In this document: positions 42,958-52,777 of the stretch, one piece after another
How positions within the stretch are numbered: the stretch's first letter is position 1
Layout: each line of letters opens with the position of its first letter
Source of the DNA: Aequorivita sp.
GTDB taxonomy: Bacteria > Bacteroidota > Bacteroidia > Flavobacteriales > Flavobacteriaceae
NCBI GenBank assembly: GCA_030690315.1
Contig: JAUYGY010000014.1
Coordinates: forward strand, 21,232-85,231
Direction: 5' to 3'
DNA length: 64,000 nt
Notes under the pieces: model-generated
What the model was told of the DNA's origin: nothing
The model's input: the letters and a program-made list of their open reading frames with translations, nothing else
Databases searched by the model: none
Translations under genes and position numbers: made by a program

Positions 42958-44379
42958 CTATTTATAGCTTCTCGGCCCTAAAAACGTAACACTCGTTGTT
43001 TCAATTAAATCCTCGCCACTGTAAACTTCAATTATTGCACGATTTTTATCGCCGCTTAATGCTGCATTGTTTATTTCTATGAAGAGCGTTCCTTGTGCCA
43101 AATTTTGAGCGGGAACTACAATTTCTCCCTGTTTCACTGTGTGTATGGTTCCTTTTGGAGATTTCAGCTTAAATTGAATGTTTTCAATATTTTTAGTGGT
43201 TTTGTTCAACAATTTATAGGTAAAAACATTGCTAATAATATTATCTGCTTTGTGTTCATATAATTGGCCTGGAAGGCGTAGAATATTTGCTTCCACATCG
43301 CTTCTTAAAAACAACATTCCAGTGAGTACGCCAATCAAGATCACCAAAACTGCGGTGTAACCTTTTAGTCTGGGCGTGAATTTAAAAGGTGCTTTCTTTT
43401 CAATATTTTCTTCACTGGCATACCGAATCAATCCCTTCGGTAGCTTCACTGCTTCCATTATATCGTCACAAACATCGATGCATGCGGTGCAGTTTACGCA
43501 CTCTAACTGCGTTCCATTGCGAATATCGATTCCCGTGGGGCAAACATGCACACATTGAAAACAGTCAATACAATCTCCTTTTCCGGAAGCTTCCCGGTCC
43601 TCATTTTTTTTGAATTTGGCGCGGCCTACTTCTTTTTCTCCCCGTTTATGATCGTATGCAACAACGATGGATTTTGTGTCAAGCAAAACGCTCTGCAACC
43701 TTCCGTAAGGGCAGGCTATAATACAAACCTGTTCGCGGAACCAGGCAAAAATAAAATAGAAAACCCCAGTAAAAATAAACAGCGAAATAAGCGTGCTAAT
43801 GTGATCCAAAGGTCCTTCAAAGACATACTGTAACAGTCGATCACTACCTATAAAATAAGTCAGAAATATATTCGCAATCAAAAATGAAATGATAAAGAAA
43901 ATGATCCATTTCAATACCCGTTTTCTAATTTTTTCAGCATTCCATTCCTGTTTGTCCAACCGAATTTGTGCGCCACGATCACCATCAATCCAATATTCAA
44001 TTCTTCTAAAAACCATTTCCATAAAAATGGTCTGCGGACAGATCCATCCACAGAAAATCCTTCCAAAAGCAGCGGTAAAAAAGATGATGAAGACCACGCC
44101 AATGATCATCATAATCACGAAGAGGTAAAAATCCTGTGGCCAAAATGGAAACCCAAAAATATTGAAACGACGCTCCAGCACATTGAAGAGCAAAAACTGG
44201 TTGCCGTTAATTTTCACAAAAGGTGCGGCAAACAAAAAGGCGAGCAGAAAATAACTTACATATTTTCGATATTGATACAGTTTGCCCGAGGGTTTTTTGG
44301 GATATACCCAAGCCCTTTTGCCTTCTTCTGTCATTGTTCCGAGCGTGTCTCGGAATCTTTCGTTTTCTGGAGTATCCAA
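42958..44379 (-). CDS. ccoG: Cytochrome c oxidase accessory protein CcoG
   Basis: A 473-residue membrane ferredoxin-like protein. The start is probably TTG at 44379 (MDTPENERFRDTLGTM), since homologues begin with this PENExFRDT motif. Five membrane segments; the motif FCGWICPQTIFMEMVFRRIE, then FREQVCIIACPYGRLQSVLL, and a 2[4Fe-4S] domain DCIDCFQCVHVCPTGIDI with CVNCTACIDVCDD. CcoG acts as a Cu(II) reductase that prepares copper for cbb3 assembly. C-terminal Ig-like domain. Heptamers (GATTTTA) lie upstream. Confidence 0.93.
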   Translation of the reverse strand: MDTPENERFRDTLGTMTEEGKRAWVYPKKPSGKLYQYRKYVSYFLLAFLFAAPFVKINGNQFLLFNVLERRFNIFGFPFWPQDFYLFVIMMIIGVVFIIFFTAAFGRIFCGWICPQTIFMEMVFRRIEYWIDGDRGAQIRLDKQEWNAEKIRKRVLKWIIFFIISFLIANIFLTYFIGSDRLLQYVFEGPLDHISTLISLFIFTGVFYFIFAWFREQVCIIACPYGRLQSVLLDTKSIVVAYDHKRGEKEVGRAKFKKNEDREASGKGDCIDCFQCVHVCPTGIDIRNGTQLECVNCTACIDVCDDIMEAVKLPKGLIRYASEENIEKKAPFKFTPRLKGYTAVLVILIGVLTGMLFLRSDVEANILRLPGQLYEHKADNIISNVFTYKLLNKTTKNIENIQFKLKSPKGTIHTVKQGEIVVPAQNLAQGTLFIEINNAALSGDKNRAIIEVYSGEDLIETTSVTFLGPRSYK

Positions 44380-44383
44380 TTTT

Positions 44384-44411
44384 GATTTTAGATTTTAGAC
44401 TTTAGATTTTA
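44384..44411. repeat. Heptamer array, unit GATTTTA, four copies
   Basis: GATTTTA, GATTTTA, GACTTTA, GATTTTA between ccoP and ccoG, starting 4 bp upstream of the ccoG start codon. Confidence 0.85.
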
Positions 44412-44503
44412 GATTTATAATTGTGAAGTTATAGATGTTTATTGTTGTTCTTTTTACTTCAGCGATCAACAATCGTTAATCTGCAATCGTTAATTTTAAA
44501 AAT

Positions 44504-45475
44504 TTATTTCCCTGATTCTAAACTGTCAGTAACCGAATTAGTATTCGCTTCTATTTGTGTAGCATCATTTTGCTTTACTTGGGCATTATCAACAGGCGCA
44601 TTTTCGTCCACCCAAATATCTCCTTCGGCTTCTTTAGGCTCTGCTGGCGTGGTTCCGTGGAGGCTTAAAACATAGCTGGCCACCTGTGCCATTTCGCTTG
44701 GTTTAAGATCGGTTTTCCATGCAATCATCCCTTTACCGGCGCGGCCACCTTCGCTGATTGTTTGGAACACATTTTTGATTCCACCGCCCAAAATCCAATA
44801 ATCATCCGTAAGATTTGGACCAATTCCTCCACCGCCATCTGCTTTATGACAGGCCACGCAATTTGCTGTGAACACTGCTTCTCCTGCAGCAAGATCTGCC
44901 GGTTCGGTTAAAAGTTCAACGGTGTTTGCATCAATTAAATCTTTGTTATTTTTCTTAAATTCGGCAATATCCACTTTCGCTTTAGCAACCTCTATTTCAT
45001 ATTCATCTATTTGGGTTGGACCGTCGAATACTTGATAATAAATAAAATAAGCAACGGCGAAAATAATTGTAATGTAGAAAAGTGAAGTCCACCACGGCGG
45101 TAATTTATTATCTAACTCGCGGATGCCGTCATAATTATGGTCAAGAACAATTTCCTGCTCGCTTTCCATGGGTTTGGCACCAAGCATTTCGGTATATTTT
45201 CTTTTGATCCAACCAAATTGGTTTTTCTTGCGAATGTTTTCAGCAGCAATGAAACGCGCTTTCGCCTCATCACTAAGATTGTTATATAGTATGCGCTGCA
45301 ATGCTACGGCAACAATTTCCAAAGCAATGGCGAAAAAAAGTACCATTCCCAAAACCGCCCATATAATGGGATACTTCACTATTGCCCTTTCTTCTCCGGA
45401 ATCGACAATAAATTCCAGTAGAAAAAAAGCGAGGATCATAAAACCAATAACCCTTAAAAATGAGGCTGTTTTCAT
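44504..45475 (-). CDS. ccoP: cbb3-type cytochrome c oxidase subunit CcoP
   Basis: A 323-residue membrane-bound cytochrome c. Two membrane segments near the start, one more (PPWWTSLFYITIIFAVAYFI, about residue 125-145), then a single heme c domain near residue 185 with CVACHKADGGGGIGPNLTDD and axial Met in KGMIAWKTDL. It is the single-heme, long-N-terminus form of Bacteroidota; classic proteobacterial CcoP has two hemes. It passes electrons to the CcoNO core. Overlaps ccoQ by 4 bp. Confidence 0.92.
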   Translation of the reverse strand: MKTASFLRVIGFMILAFFLLEFIVDSGEERAIVKYPIIWAVLGMVLFFAIALEIVAVALQRILYNNLSDEAKARFIAAENIRKKNQFGWIKRKYTEMLGAKPMESEQEIVLDHNYDGIRELDNKLPPWWTSLFYITIIFAVAYFIYYQVFDGPTQIDEYEIEVAKAKVDIAEFKKNNKDLIDANTVELLTEPADLAAGEAVFTANCVACHKADGGGGIGPNLTDDYWILGGGIKNVFQTISEGGRAGKGMIAWKTDLKPSEMAQVASYVLSLHGTTPAEPKEAEGDIWVDENAPVDNAQVKQNDATQIEANTNSVTDSLESGK

Positions 45476-45666
45476 AATTGTGTTTCGTTTTGGTTAGTAT
45501 CATCTTCCAATGGAATATTGCTCACTTCTGCAATATGCTCTTTCTTAGCTGTGATTACCCAATAAAAAAGCACCACAAAAAAGATGAAGAATATTAATAG
45601 TGAGATCATTGGATATATTTGAACATTATCAATGTTTTCGAGGTTTCCTTTTATAAATTTCAACAT
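45472..45666 (-). CDS. ccoQ: CcoQ-like small oxidase subunit
   Basis: A 64-residue protein with one TM (ISLLIFFIFFVVLFYWVITA) and a Lys-rich exit (KKEHIAEVSNIPLEDDTNQN). Position between ccoNO and ccoP and topology match CcoQ/FixQ, which stabilises the complex. It overlaps ccoP by 4 bp. Confidence 0.82.
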   Translation of the reverse strand: MLKFIKGNLENIDNVQIYPMISLLIFFIFFVVLFYWVITAKKEHIAEVSNIPLEDDTNQNETQL

Positions 45667-45668
45667 AA

Positions 45669-47870
45669 CTATTCGGTTTTGGCTGAAGGATCTTCAGCGG
45701 TTTTTACTTTAATATCTGTTCCCAATCGTTGTAGATAGGCAATTACGGCTACAATTTCACGATTCTTCATCTCTATAAATTCTTCACCATTTTCTTGAGC
45801 GTATTTCTTGCTAGCTTCATAAGTGGTTACAAAATCGGGATCGCTATAAAGATTCTTTTCAATTTTGGCTCCCTGTTCGTCCATCCATTTTTGGGCGTTT
45901 GCTATTTCTGCTTCAGTATATGGAACTCCCAGCGTAACGAGGGCTTCCATTTTCTTCTCTGTGTCTGATTTGTCCAATTCTGAATTTATTAACCATTTAT
46001 AGGAAGGCATAATAGAGCCTGAAGAGGTGCTCTGCGGATCATACATATGGTTCAAATGCCAATTGTCTGAATACTTTCCGCCCACGCGGTGCAGGTCAGG
46101 GCCGGTACGTTTACTTCCCCAAAGGAATGGGTGGTCGTAAACATATTCGCCCGATTTTGAATATTCGCCATAGCGTTCCACTTCGCTTCTAAAAGGACGG
46201 ATCATTTGGGAATGGCAGCCAACGCAGCCTTCCCGAATATAAATATCACGTCCTTCCAATTCCAATGGCGTATAAGGTTTCACGCTTGAAATAACAGGAA
46301 CATAATCGTCCACCATTAATGAAGGGATAATCTGTACGGCGCCCCCAATCAAAATAGCGATGGTAGCGTAAATTGTTAATTTAACAGGGCGACGCTCCAA
46401 CCAAGAGTGCCAGCCTTCACCAGAAGTTTGTTTTTTTGTTACGGGTGTTAAAGGAGCCGCTTCGGCAAGTTCGTCGGTAACTTTGCTACCTCTTCTTGCA
46501 GTCATCACAATATTATAAAGTAATATAAAAGCTCCTGTTATGTACAAACTTCCCCCAATGGCGCGCATCCAGTACATCGGCATAATTTGGGTTACTGTTT
46601 CAAGGAAATTTCCATAGGTTAGGGTTCCATCTGGGTTAAACTGGTTCCACATAGAAGCCTGCATAAATCCTGCAACGTACATTGGCAAGGCATACATTAT
46701 AATCCCCAAAGTTCCTATCCAGAAGTGTGCGTTCGCCAACTTAATGGAATACAATTTTGTTTTGAAAAGACGCGGTACCAACCAATAAATCATACCAAAA
46801 GCCAAGAACCCGTTCCAGGCAAGTGCCCCAACGTGAACGTGTGCAATAATCCAATCGCTAAAGTGGGCAATTGCATTTACGTTTTTAAGCGAAAGCATTG
46901 GGCCTTCAAAAGTCGCCATCCCGTATCCGGTAATTGCAACTACCATAAATTTTAAAACTGGATCAACCCGTACTTTGTCCCAAGCGCCGCGAAGCGTTAA
47001 AAGACCGTTGATCATACCACCCCAAGATGGAGCCAAAAGCATCACCGAAAAAGCAACGCCCAAGTTCTGCGCCCATTCTGGAAGCGCGGTGTATAACAAG
47101 TGGTGTGGTCCTGCCCAAATATAAATGAAGATTAAAGACCAAAAGTGGACAATGGAAAGACGGTAGGAATATACCGGTCTGTTGGCCGCTTTCGGCACAA
47201 AATAATACATCAACCCCAAGAAAGGTGTGGTAAGGAAAAATGCAACCGCATTATGCCCGTACCACCATTGCACCAGCGCATCCTGAACACCCGCATACAT
47301 TGAATAACTTTTAAGAGCAGTTACAGGTATAGCCATACTGTTCACAATATGCAAAACGGCAACAGTTACCCACGTTCCCAAATAGAACCAAAGAGCCACA
47401 TACAAATGACGTTGGCGTCTTTTCACCATTGTCATAATCAAGTTTACACCAAAAGCTACCCAAATTACAGCGATGGCAACGTCAAAAGGCCATTCAAGCT
47501 CTGCATATTCCTTTGAAGTTGAGTATCCCAAAGGAAGCGTAATTGCTGCCCCAACGATTATAGCTTGCCAGCCCCAAAAGTTTAGATTGCTTAAAAAATC
47601 GCTCCACATACGCGCTTTTAGCAGACGTTGGGAAGAATAATAAACCCCTGCGAAAATTGCATTCCCAACAAAAGCGAAAATCACGGCGTTAGTGTGCAAG
47701 GGTCGCAAACGGCCAAAACTAAGCCACGAAATGCCATCCGTCATATTGGGGAACAAAAACAAAAAAGCCAGCAGCAAGCCGACACTCATACCAATGAGTC
47801 CCCAAAAGATGGTCGCATTGATGAATTTCTTGACAATCTGGTTGTCGTAGTAAAACTGTTCTGTTTGCAT
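45669..47870 (-). CDS. ccoNO: Fused cbb3 oxidase subunits I and II (CcoN-CcoO)
   Basis: A 733-residue fusion, a Bacteroidota hallmark. Residues 1-460 form the heme-copper core with about 12 helices: low-spin heme ligand in [15 protein letters not shown]; CuB ligands in [13 protein letters not shown] and [16 protein letters not shown], where the Tyr before the GPHH motif is the cross-linked active-site residue; heme b3 ligands in [17 protein letters not shown]. After [22 protein letters not shown] the CcoO part has one heme c, [20 protein letters not shown]. It reduces oxygen to water with high affinity. Preceded by ccoS. Confidence 0.95.
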   Translation of the reverse strand: MQTEQFYYDNQIVKKFINATIFWGLIGMSVGLLLAFLFLFPNMTDGISWLSFGRLRPLHTNAVIFAFVGNAIFAGVYYSSQRLLKARMWSDFLSNLNFWGWQAIIVGAAITLPLGYSTSKEYAELEWPFDVAIAVIWVAFGVNLIMTMVKRRQRHLYVALWFYLGTWVTVAVLHIVNSMAIPVTALKSYSMYAGVQDALVQWWYGHNAVAFFLTTPFLGLMYYFVPKAANRPVYSYRLSIVHFWSLIFIYIWAGPHHLLYTALPEWAQNLGVAFSVMLLAPSWGGMINGLLTLRGAWDKVRVDPVLKFMVVAITGYGMATFEGPMLSLKNVNAIAHFSDWIIAHVHVGALAWNGFLAFGMIYWLVPRLFKTKLYSIKLANAHFWIGTLGIIMYALPMYVAGFMQASMWNQFNPDGTLTYGNFLETVTQIMPMYWMRAIGGSLYITGAFILLYNIVMTARRGSKVTDELAEAAPLTPVTKKQTSGEGWHSWLERRPVKLTIYATIAILIGGAVQIIPSLMVDDYVPVISSVKPYTPLELEGRDIYIREGCVGCHSQMIRPFRSEVERYGEYSKSGEYVYDHPFLWGSKRTGPDLHRVGGKYSDNWHLNHMYDPQSTSSGSIMPSYKWLINSELDKSDTEKKMEALVTLGVPYTEAEIANAQKWMDEQGAKIEKNLYSDPDFVTTYEASKKYAQENGEEFIEMKNREIVAVIAYLQRLGTDIKVKTAEDPSAKTE

Positions 47871-47883
47871 AGTATTAATAGAA

Positions 47884-48090
47884 TTATTTTTTTGGATTGG
47901 TTATTTTATCTTTTGAAGTTTCTATTTTATTCGAAGTTTTTTCCTTTACAAGTTCATCATCAAAAAGCATCCGTACTGAAGGGGTATAAGTATCATCATA
48001 TTGTCCTTTTTTTACAGAATAAATAAAAAGCACAAAAAAGATGAGGGCAACGAAAACACTGATTGCCAAAAGCATATAAATAATGTTCAT
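47884..48090 (-). CDS. ccoS: CcoS-like cbb3 oxidase maturation protein
   Basis: A 68-residue protein with N-terminal TM ([20 protein letters not shown]) and [20 protein letters not shown], the CcoS motif. CcoS is required to put heme and copper into CcoN. First gene of the structural operon, with its own FNR-like promoter. Confidence 0.9.
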   Translation of the reverse strand: MNIIYMLLAISVFVALIFFVLFIYSVKKGQYDDTYTPSVRMLFDDELVKEKTSNKIETSKDKITNPKK

Positions 48091-48107
48091 ACCTGAAATT
48101 TATTGTT

Positions 48108-48151
48108 TAAAAATATTGTTGTCTGTCCCTTTAAAATATGACATTCATCAA
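48108..48151 (-). promoter_or_regulatory. FNR/CRP-like site plus -7 element, ccoS-NO-Q-P operon
   Basis: ATGAC-ATTC-ATCAA (plus strand, 48138-48151), 22 bp, then on the minus strand TATTTTTA (7 of 8 to TAnnTTTG) at 48108-48115, 18 bp before the ccoS ATG. The palindrome overlaps the ccoI stop codon. Confidence 0.68.
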
Positions 48152-50559
48152 CTTTGGTTATTTATATCCATTCTTAATTTCTTCCCAATATATTGCGTCG
48201 CGATTGTGGTGAAAACAACTATACTAATGGAACTCAACGGCATTAAAATAGCCGCAACAACCGGCCGTAAATGGCCCGTAACCGCAAACGAAAGTCCTAC
48301 CAAATTGTAAAACAATGATAGCAGAAATGCCCATTTTATAATTTGCACACCCATTTTGGAAAAATTCAAATAATCGCCGATTTTTTTGAATTGGGATGCA
48401 TCCAAAATACCGTCGCAAGCGGGTGAAAAAACGTTGGTATTTTCTGAAACGACAAAGCCCACATTGCTCTGCTTCAAGGCACCGGCATCGTTTAGGCCAT
48501 CGCCTATCATCAATACCTGTTTCCCATTTTGTTGAAGGGTTTTTATAAAATTGAGTTTGTCGTCCGGTTTTTGGTTGAAGTAGAGTTTTGTGCCTTTTGG
48601 CAGTAGCGTTTCCAACCGCTCGCGTTCGCCTTCGTTATCGCCGGAAAGTACAATCACATCTTTATCGCTTCCCAACTGTTCAAAAATTTCTGCCACACCT
48701 TTTCTGTATTCGCTATTGAAAATGTAACACCCTTTATAAACCTGATTGGTGCTTATGTGTACAGTAGTTCTGTTTTTTAATTCTGAAGTGGTTTCATCAT
48801 AAAACCCAACAAATTCATAGGAACCTACTTTGATGGAATTATGATTGAAAGTTGCGGAAATCCCCTTGCCCACTTCTTCCTCAAAATCATCCAATGTTTG
48901 AATATTGTTCTTATCCAAAATAGCATAAAGCGAACGGCTAAGCGGATGGCTAGAGGCTCGAAGTGTACTGGTAAGCAGTTGTTTTTCTTCATTTGAAAGC
49001 GCAACACCTTCATACGTAATCAGGTTTTTTTGATTGGTAGTCAGCGTTCCCGTTTTGTCAAAAACCACCGTATCAAGCTTCGCCATTTGTTCAATTACCG
49101 AAGCTTCCTTTAAATACAATTTTTCCCTTCCGAAGATGCGCAACACATTTCCCAAAGTGAAGGGCGCCGCAAGTGCAATAGCGCACGGACAAGCAACAAT
49201 CAAAACCGATGTGAAAACGTTGAACGCTTTTGAAGGATCAACAACCAACCAAAAAATGGTAGCAATAAAAGCGATAAAAAGAAGAACCACGGTAAAGCGT
49301 TTGCTGATACTATCGGTTATACTCTCAAAAACTCCAGTTTTATCTTTGCTGAAAACATCGTTACTCCAAAGTTGGGTCAAATAGCTTTGAGCCACAGGTT
49401 TCAGTACTTCAACTTCCAAAATTCCGGCTTGCTGTTTTCCTCCGGCGAAGAGTTTGTCGCCGCTTTGTTTTGAGATTGGTTCGGCTTCGCCAGTAACAAA
49501 ACTGTAATCTATCAGTGCATTTCCTTTTATTAAAATTGCGTCAACCGGAAGAATTTCGTTATTGCGAATCAATAGCCTATCGCCTTTTTTTACGGTGTAA
49601 ACCTCAGCCTGCTCTTCAATGGTTTTTCCTTCAATATTTTTGAAAAGCCTCGTAACGGCAATTGGAAAATACGATTTGTAATCGCGTTCAAAAGATAGAT
49701 AACTGTAAGTTTTCTGCTGAAAAAATTTCCCGAGAAGCAAAAAGAAAACAAGACCGGTCAAACTGTCAAAAAAACCCGTGCCCCAATCCATCACAATATC
49801 CAGCGTACTTCTTATAAAAAGTACCGCAATTCCCAAGGCAATGGGCACGTCTATATTCAAAATTTTTGATCGCAATCCTTTGTAGGCAGAAGTGAAATAG
49901 CCACTTCCCGAATAAAGAACCACAGGCAGTGAAAACGCGAACATCAACCAACGGAAAAAGGGTTTGAACTGGTCCAGCCAAAATTCGGAATGTTCAAAAT
50001 ATTCGGGGAATGAAAGAAACATGATATTTCCAAAGGCGAAACCGGCGATGCCCAATTTATAAATCAGACTTCGGTTGATGTTTTTTTCCTTTTTATCGGA
50101 ATCGTCCAGTGAAATGTAGGGATCGTAGCCAATTCTGCTTAAAAGAATGACGAGATTTTTCAGGGAATTTTCAGTAGCGTTAAAAGTTATGCGAACGGTT
50201 TTCTCAGGAAAATTAACCTGTGAAGTTTTTACAGCCGGATTAAGCTTGTTAAGATTTTCAAGAATCCAAATGCAACTACTGCAATGGATGGAAGGAATTA
50301 AAAAAGAAACAATTTGTGTAGTGCCATCGTTGAATTCGAGGAGCTTTTCAACAATAGTTTCATTGTCCAAAAAGTCATATTTTCCCGCGATTTCCTTTGG
50401 GGAAATGCCTGGGGCTTTTTCAAGATCATAATAATAACTTAGGTCATTATCGTGCAGAATATCGTAAACGGTTTTGCAACCGTAGCAACAAAAAGATTTT
50501 TCGGCGTGCTTAATTTCAACGCCCAAACACGCATCGCCGCAATGGAAACAGTTTACCAT
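48148..50559 (-). CDS. ccoI: Copper-translocating P-type ATPase CcoI
   Basis: About 803 residues from the ATG at 50559 (MVNCFHCGDACLG); a TTG one codon earlier is less likely. It has an N-terminal Cys-rich metal site, an HMA domain with CSSC (LIPSIHCSSCIWILENLN), eight TM segments, actuator motif SFVTGEAEPISKQSGDKLF, channel motif IVACPCAIALAAPFTLG, phosphorylation site DKTGTLTTNQ and hinge MIGDGLNDAGALKQSNVG. It exports copper across the inner membrane for cbb3 assembly. Own FNR-like promoter. Confidence 0.95.
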   Translation of the reverse strand: MVNCFHCGDACLGVEIKHAEKSFCCYGCKTVYDILHDNDLSYYYDLEKAPGISPKEIAGKYDFLDNETIVEKLLEFNDGTTQIVSFLIPSIHCSSCIWILENLNKLNPAVKTSQVNFPEKTVRITFNATENSLKNLVILLSRIGYDPYISLDDSDKKEKNINRSLIYKLGIAGFAFGNIMFLSFPEYFEHSEFWLDQFKPFFRWLMFAFSLPVVLYSGSGYFTSAYKGLRSKILNIDVPIALGIAVLFIRSTLDIVMDWGTGFFDSLTGLVFFLLLGKFFQQKTYSYLSFERDYKSYFPIAVTRLFKNIEGKTIEEQAEVYTVKKGDRLLIRNNEILPVDAILIKGNALIDYSFVTGEAEPISKQSGDKLFAGGKQQAGILEVEVLKPVAQSYLTQLWSNDVFSKDKTGVFESITDSISKRFTVVLLFIAFIATIFWLVVDPSKAFNVFTSVLIVACPCAIALAAPFTLGNVLRIFGREKLYLKEASVIEQMAKLDTVVFDKTGTLTTNQKNLITYEGVALSNEEKQLLTSTLRASSHPLSRSLYAILDKNNIQTLDDFEEEVGKGISATFNHNSIKVGSYEFVGFYDETTSELKNRTTVHISTNQVYKGCYIFNSEYRKGVAEIFEQLGSDKDVIVLSGDNEGERERLETLLPKGTKLYFNQKPDDKLNFIKTLQQNGKQVLMIGDGLNDAGALKQSNVGFVVSENTNVFSPACDGILDASQFKKIGDYLNFSKMGVQIIKWAFLLSLFYNLVGLSFAVTGHLRPVVAAILMPLSSISIVVFTTIATQYIGKKLRMDINNQS

Positions 50560-50590
50560 CAATCTAAAAATTTGCTCATTATACCTGTTG

Positions 50591-50634
50591 CAAAGATTGC
50601 AAGGTATTTTGTTTTGCGAAATGATATTTATCAG
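50591..50634 (-). promoter_or_regulatory. FNR/CRP-like site plus -7 element, ccoI
   Basis: ATGAT-ATTT-ATCAG (50621-50634), containing the classic TGAT-N4-ATCA core of FNR sites, 22 bp, then AATCTTTG on the minus strand (50591-50598), 31 bp before the ATG. Same 44-bp layout as the other four. Confidence 0.72.
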
Positions 50635-50677
50635 CTATTGCTACCCTTTGAAATGTCTTTCACTTCAAAATCCCCAC

Positions 50678-51892
50678 TTATGCTGAAAGGTAAAGAATTT
50701 TAATATGTTTGAAAAATAAACTTCCCACAGCCAGCGGAAAAAGACAACTTAAAACTGCCAATAAAATATAATAATCCCTAAAAAAGGGTAAGCCAAACCA
50801 CAGGGCGATGGCTTTGTAAAAAATGAGCGCTTCCGTAGTTACAAACGCCAAAAGAAAAATTGAAATGAAGCCTTTTGGAAGACGAAGCAATTCAAAATAT
50901 TTTAAAAAGGCGAGCAGGGTTGTGATTACGATTCCCAAAAAAACCAAGTGTAGATAACCAATTACGAAATCCTTTAGTTGAAAAGCGAGGTTCGCGAAAT
51001 ATGGAAATGCCGAAAATGTTTGCATCAAAATCTTAACAACCATTAAACTCCCAGCTATTTTCAGAAGAAAAAAGGCTTGGGGTACGAAGGATTTTTTCAA
51101 AATTGGGAAATGCTTTTTTAGCAAATAATAAAATTCGTAAAAAGCCAAAACTTGAACAACGGCTCCCGCCAAACCGAGGATGTAAAAAATAATTGGGGGC
51201 GTGAACCAAAGTACCGACAAAAAGACGGTAAACAATATTCCGAAATTCAAAAGAAGGAAAAACGATTTCAATTTTTCTGGATTGAATAGGATTCTCTTTT
51301 CTTCAAAAACATAAAATAGAATTCCCAAAAGTGTCAAAATAAACCAGCCGTTATATTGAAAATGGAGGTAGAAATAAATGGAGGTTTTGTACCAAATAGA
51401 TTCTGGTCCCAAAGTTGCCATCACCCCGCCAATTGCCCAGGGTCCAATGCTGGAGAGGACGAGATAAAAAAGTGCAGTTTTTATGAGTTTCCACGAAAAT
51501 CTGTTTTTGAATTTCTGCGGAACATACTTCATTGAAAACCACGTAAACCAATAGGAAGCAAACAGAAATAGCGTAGAAAATATAATGGAAAACAGCGCGT
51601 AACCTTGTATTGGAAAAGTCACTAACATTCCAATAATGCAAATGTTTGTAAAGATAAAAATGCGTCTGTAAAGTATCGGTTTTTGCACTTCGGAAAGAAA
51701 AAGCTTGTAAATCAAGGTTGTCAATCCCAAATAAATCCAGCCCAACAATGCGGTATGGGAATGTGCGTGGAGGATAAATTTATAATTCAGTGGAATGGGC
51801 GTTACAAAGAAAAACCGAAGCAACAAGCCCATTAGGGTTACAATGAAGAAATAACCCAACGCAATACCAATATGTTTTTTTAAATCAATCAA
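50678..51892 (-). CDS. Heme-copper-oxidase-like / NnrS-like 12-TM membrane protein
   Basis: A 404-residue integral membrane protein with about 12 helices. Start is probably TTG at 51892 (MIDLKKHIGIALGYFF), since no ATG precedes the first helix. His clusters lie in helices: LHAHSHTALLGWIYLGL (near residue 45, like the low-spin heme helix), YFYLHFQYNGWFIL and IGYLHLVFLGI. This pattern suggests heme or copper binding as in oxidase subunit I or NnrS, but the GPHH copper site is absent. Its place between ccoI and ric suggests a role in NO or low-oxygen metabolism. It starts about 19 bp downstream of a terminator hairpin. Confidence 0.5.
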   Translation of the reverse strand: MIDLKKHIGIALGYFFIVTLMGLLLRFFFVTPIPLNYKFILHAHSHTALLGWIYLGLTTLIYKLFLSEVQKPILYRRIFIFTNICIIGMLVTFPIQGYALFSIIFSTLFLFASYWFTWFSMKYVPQKFKNRFSWKLIKTALFYLVLSSIGPWAIGGVMATLGPESIWYKTSIYFYLHFQYNGWFILTLLGILFYVFEEKRILFNPEKLKSFFLLLNFGILFTVFLSVLWFTPPIIFYILGLAGAVVQVLAFYEFYYLLKKHFPILKKSFVPQAFFLLKIAGSLMVVKILMQTFSAFPYFANLAFQLKDFVIGYLHLVFLGIVITTLLAFLKYFELLRLPKGFISIFLLAFVTTEALIFYKAIALWFGLPFFRDYYILLAVLSCLFPLAVGSLFFKHIKILYLSA

Positions 51893-51910
51893 GCGCCAAA
51901 ATTAAAAAAA

Positions 51911-51960
51911 CAGTTCGGAATTTGGCTATAAACATTCATAATTGCCATTCTTCCGAACTG
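51911..51960 (-). terminator. Long-loop terminator after ric
   Basis: CAGTTCGGAA and TTCCGAACTG form a perfect 10-bp stem with a 30-nt loop; on the minus strand it is followed by TTTTTTTAATTTT. It lies about 64 bp after the ric stop, directly before the start of the next gene, so it might also attenuate read-through into it. Confidence 0.75.
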
Positions 51961-52023
51961 TACTAAAAACCAATCAAATAAAAATCCAAGATTTGGGGCT
52001 AGGGATAATTAGAATCAGTTTAA

Positions 52024-52746
52024 CTAATTTTTCAATTTCTTTTCTAAGCTCAAAGCTTTTGGGAAAAGGATATTATTTTCCAAATGCACATGTTGGTGCA
52101 AATCCTGTTCAAATTCATCCAATTTTGCATAAAATGCGCGATAAGTATTACAGGCACCTTGTGGCGGGGTATAATTATTGCTTAACATTGCAATTTTGCG
52201 CAGTATTTCACCTGCTTCTTCGTGCTCGGCTTCCATCATTTTTATTGGGTTTTCAACAGTTCCAAAATGGATTGCGGGAATTTCACTGCCTTCGCGTTCT
52301 GCCTTTACCAATTTTTTGATGAAAGGAAATAGAATCAATTCTTCCTTTTTCATATGTGCCGCCAATTCTTGTACCACCTGTTTTACCAAAGTTTCTATTT
52401 CGGCCAATTCTGTATAATGATGGCCGTGCACATGGTTCACTCTTTTGGAATACTGAAGCAATAGCGGAATGCTCTCTTCCACATAGCCGTGATGCACGTT
52501 AATTATATGATCTGTCAGAAAATCAAGCTTCCAACTGTTGAAGTCTTTTGCTCGATCTTGCACGGCATCCAAACTTAAAAGTTCTGCTTCTAGAATTGCC
52601 GGATCAATTTTCGCCTTTTCGCAAGCTTTTTTAATACTTATTCCGCCGCCACAGCAAAAATCTATGCCGTGTTTTTTGAAAATGTGTGCTGCTTTTATGT
52701 TTTCTGTAACCACATCGGCTACCGTTTTTTCTTGGAGTGTTGTCAT
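52024..52746 (-). CDS. ric: Iron-sulfur cluster repair di-iron protein RIC (ScdA/YtfE)
   Basis: A 240-residue protein. The N-terminal ScdA domain has VADVVTENIKAAHIFKKHGI then DFCCGGGISIKKACEKAKID. The hemerythrin-type di-iron domain has LDFLTDHIINVHHGYVEESI, HGHHYTELAEIETLVKQ, HMKKEELILFPFIKKLV, EHEEAGEILRKIAML and DLHQHVHLENNILFPKAL. It restores Fe-S clusters damaged by NO or oxidants. It has both an FNR-like promoter and a GATA-N4-TATC palindrome upstream, which fits NO control. Confidence 0.94.
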   Translation of the reverse strand: MTTLQEKTVADVVTENIKAAHIFKKHGIDFCCGGGISIKKACEKAKIDPAILEAELLSLDAVQDRAKDFNSWKLDFLTDHIINVHHGYVEESIPLLLQYSKRVNHVHGHHYTELAEIETLVKQVVQELAAHMKKEELILFPFIKKLVKAEREGSEIPAIHFGTVENPIKMMEAEHEEAGEILRKIAMLSNNYTPPQGACNTYRAFYAKLDEFEQDLHQHVHLENNILFPKALSLEKKLKN

Positions 52747-52777
52747 CGCTTTCTATTTTTTTTTGAATATTATAGTG

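Noticed and set aside
43389..44405. Several plus-strand open frames of 60-139 codons over ccoG
   Set aside because: They are shadows of the ccoG reading frame, which has full Fe-S motifs.
25712..44411. Short tandem repeats as CRISPR
   Set aside because: Units are 7 bp without spacers and no cas gene is present.
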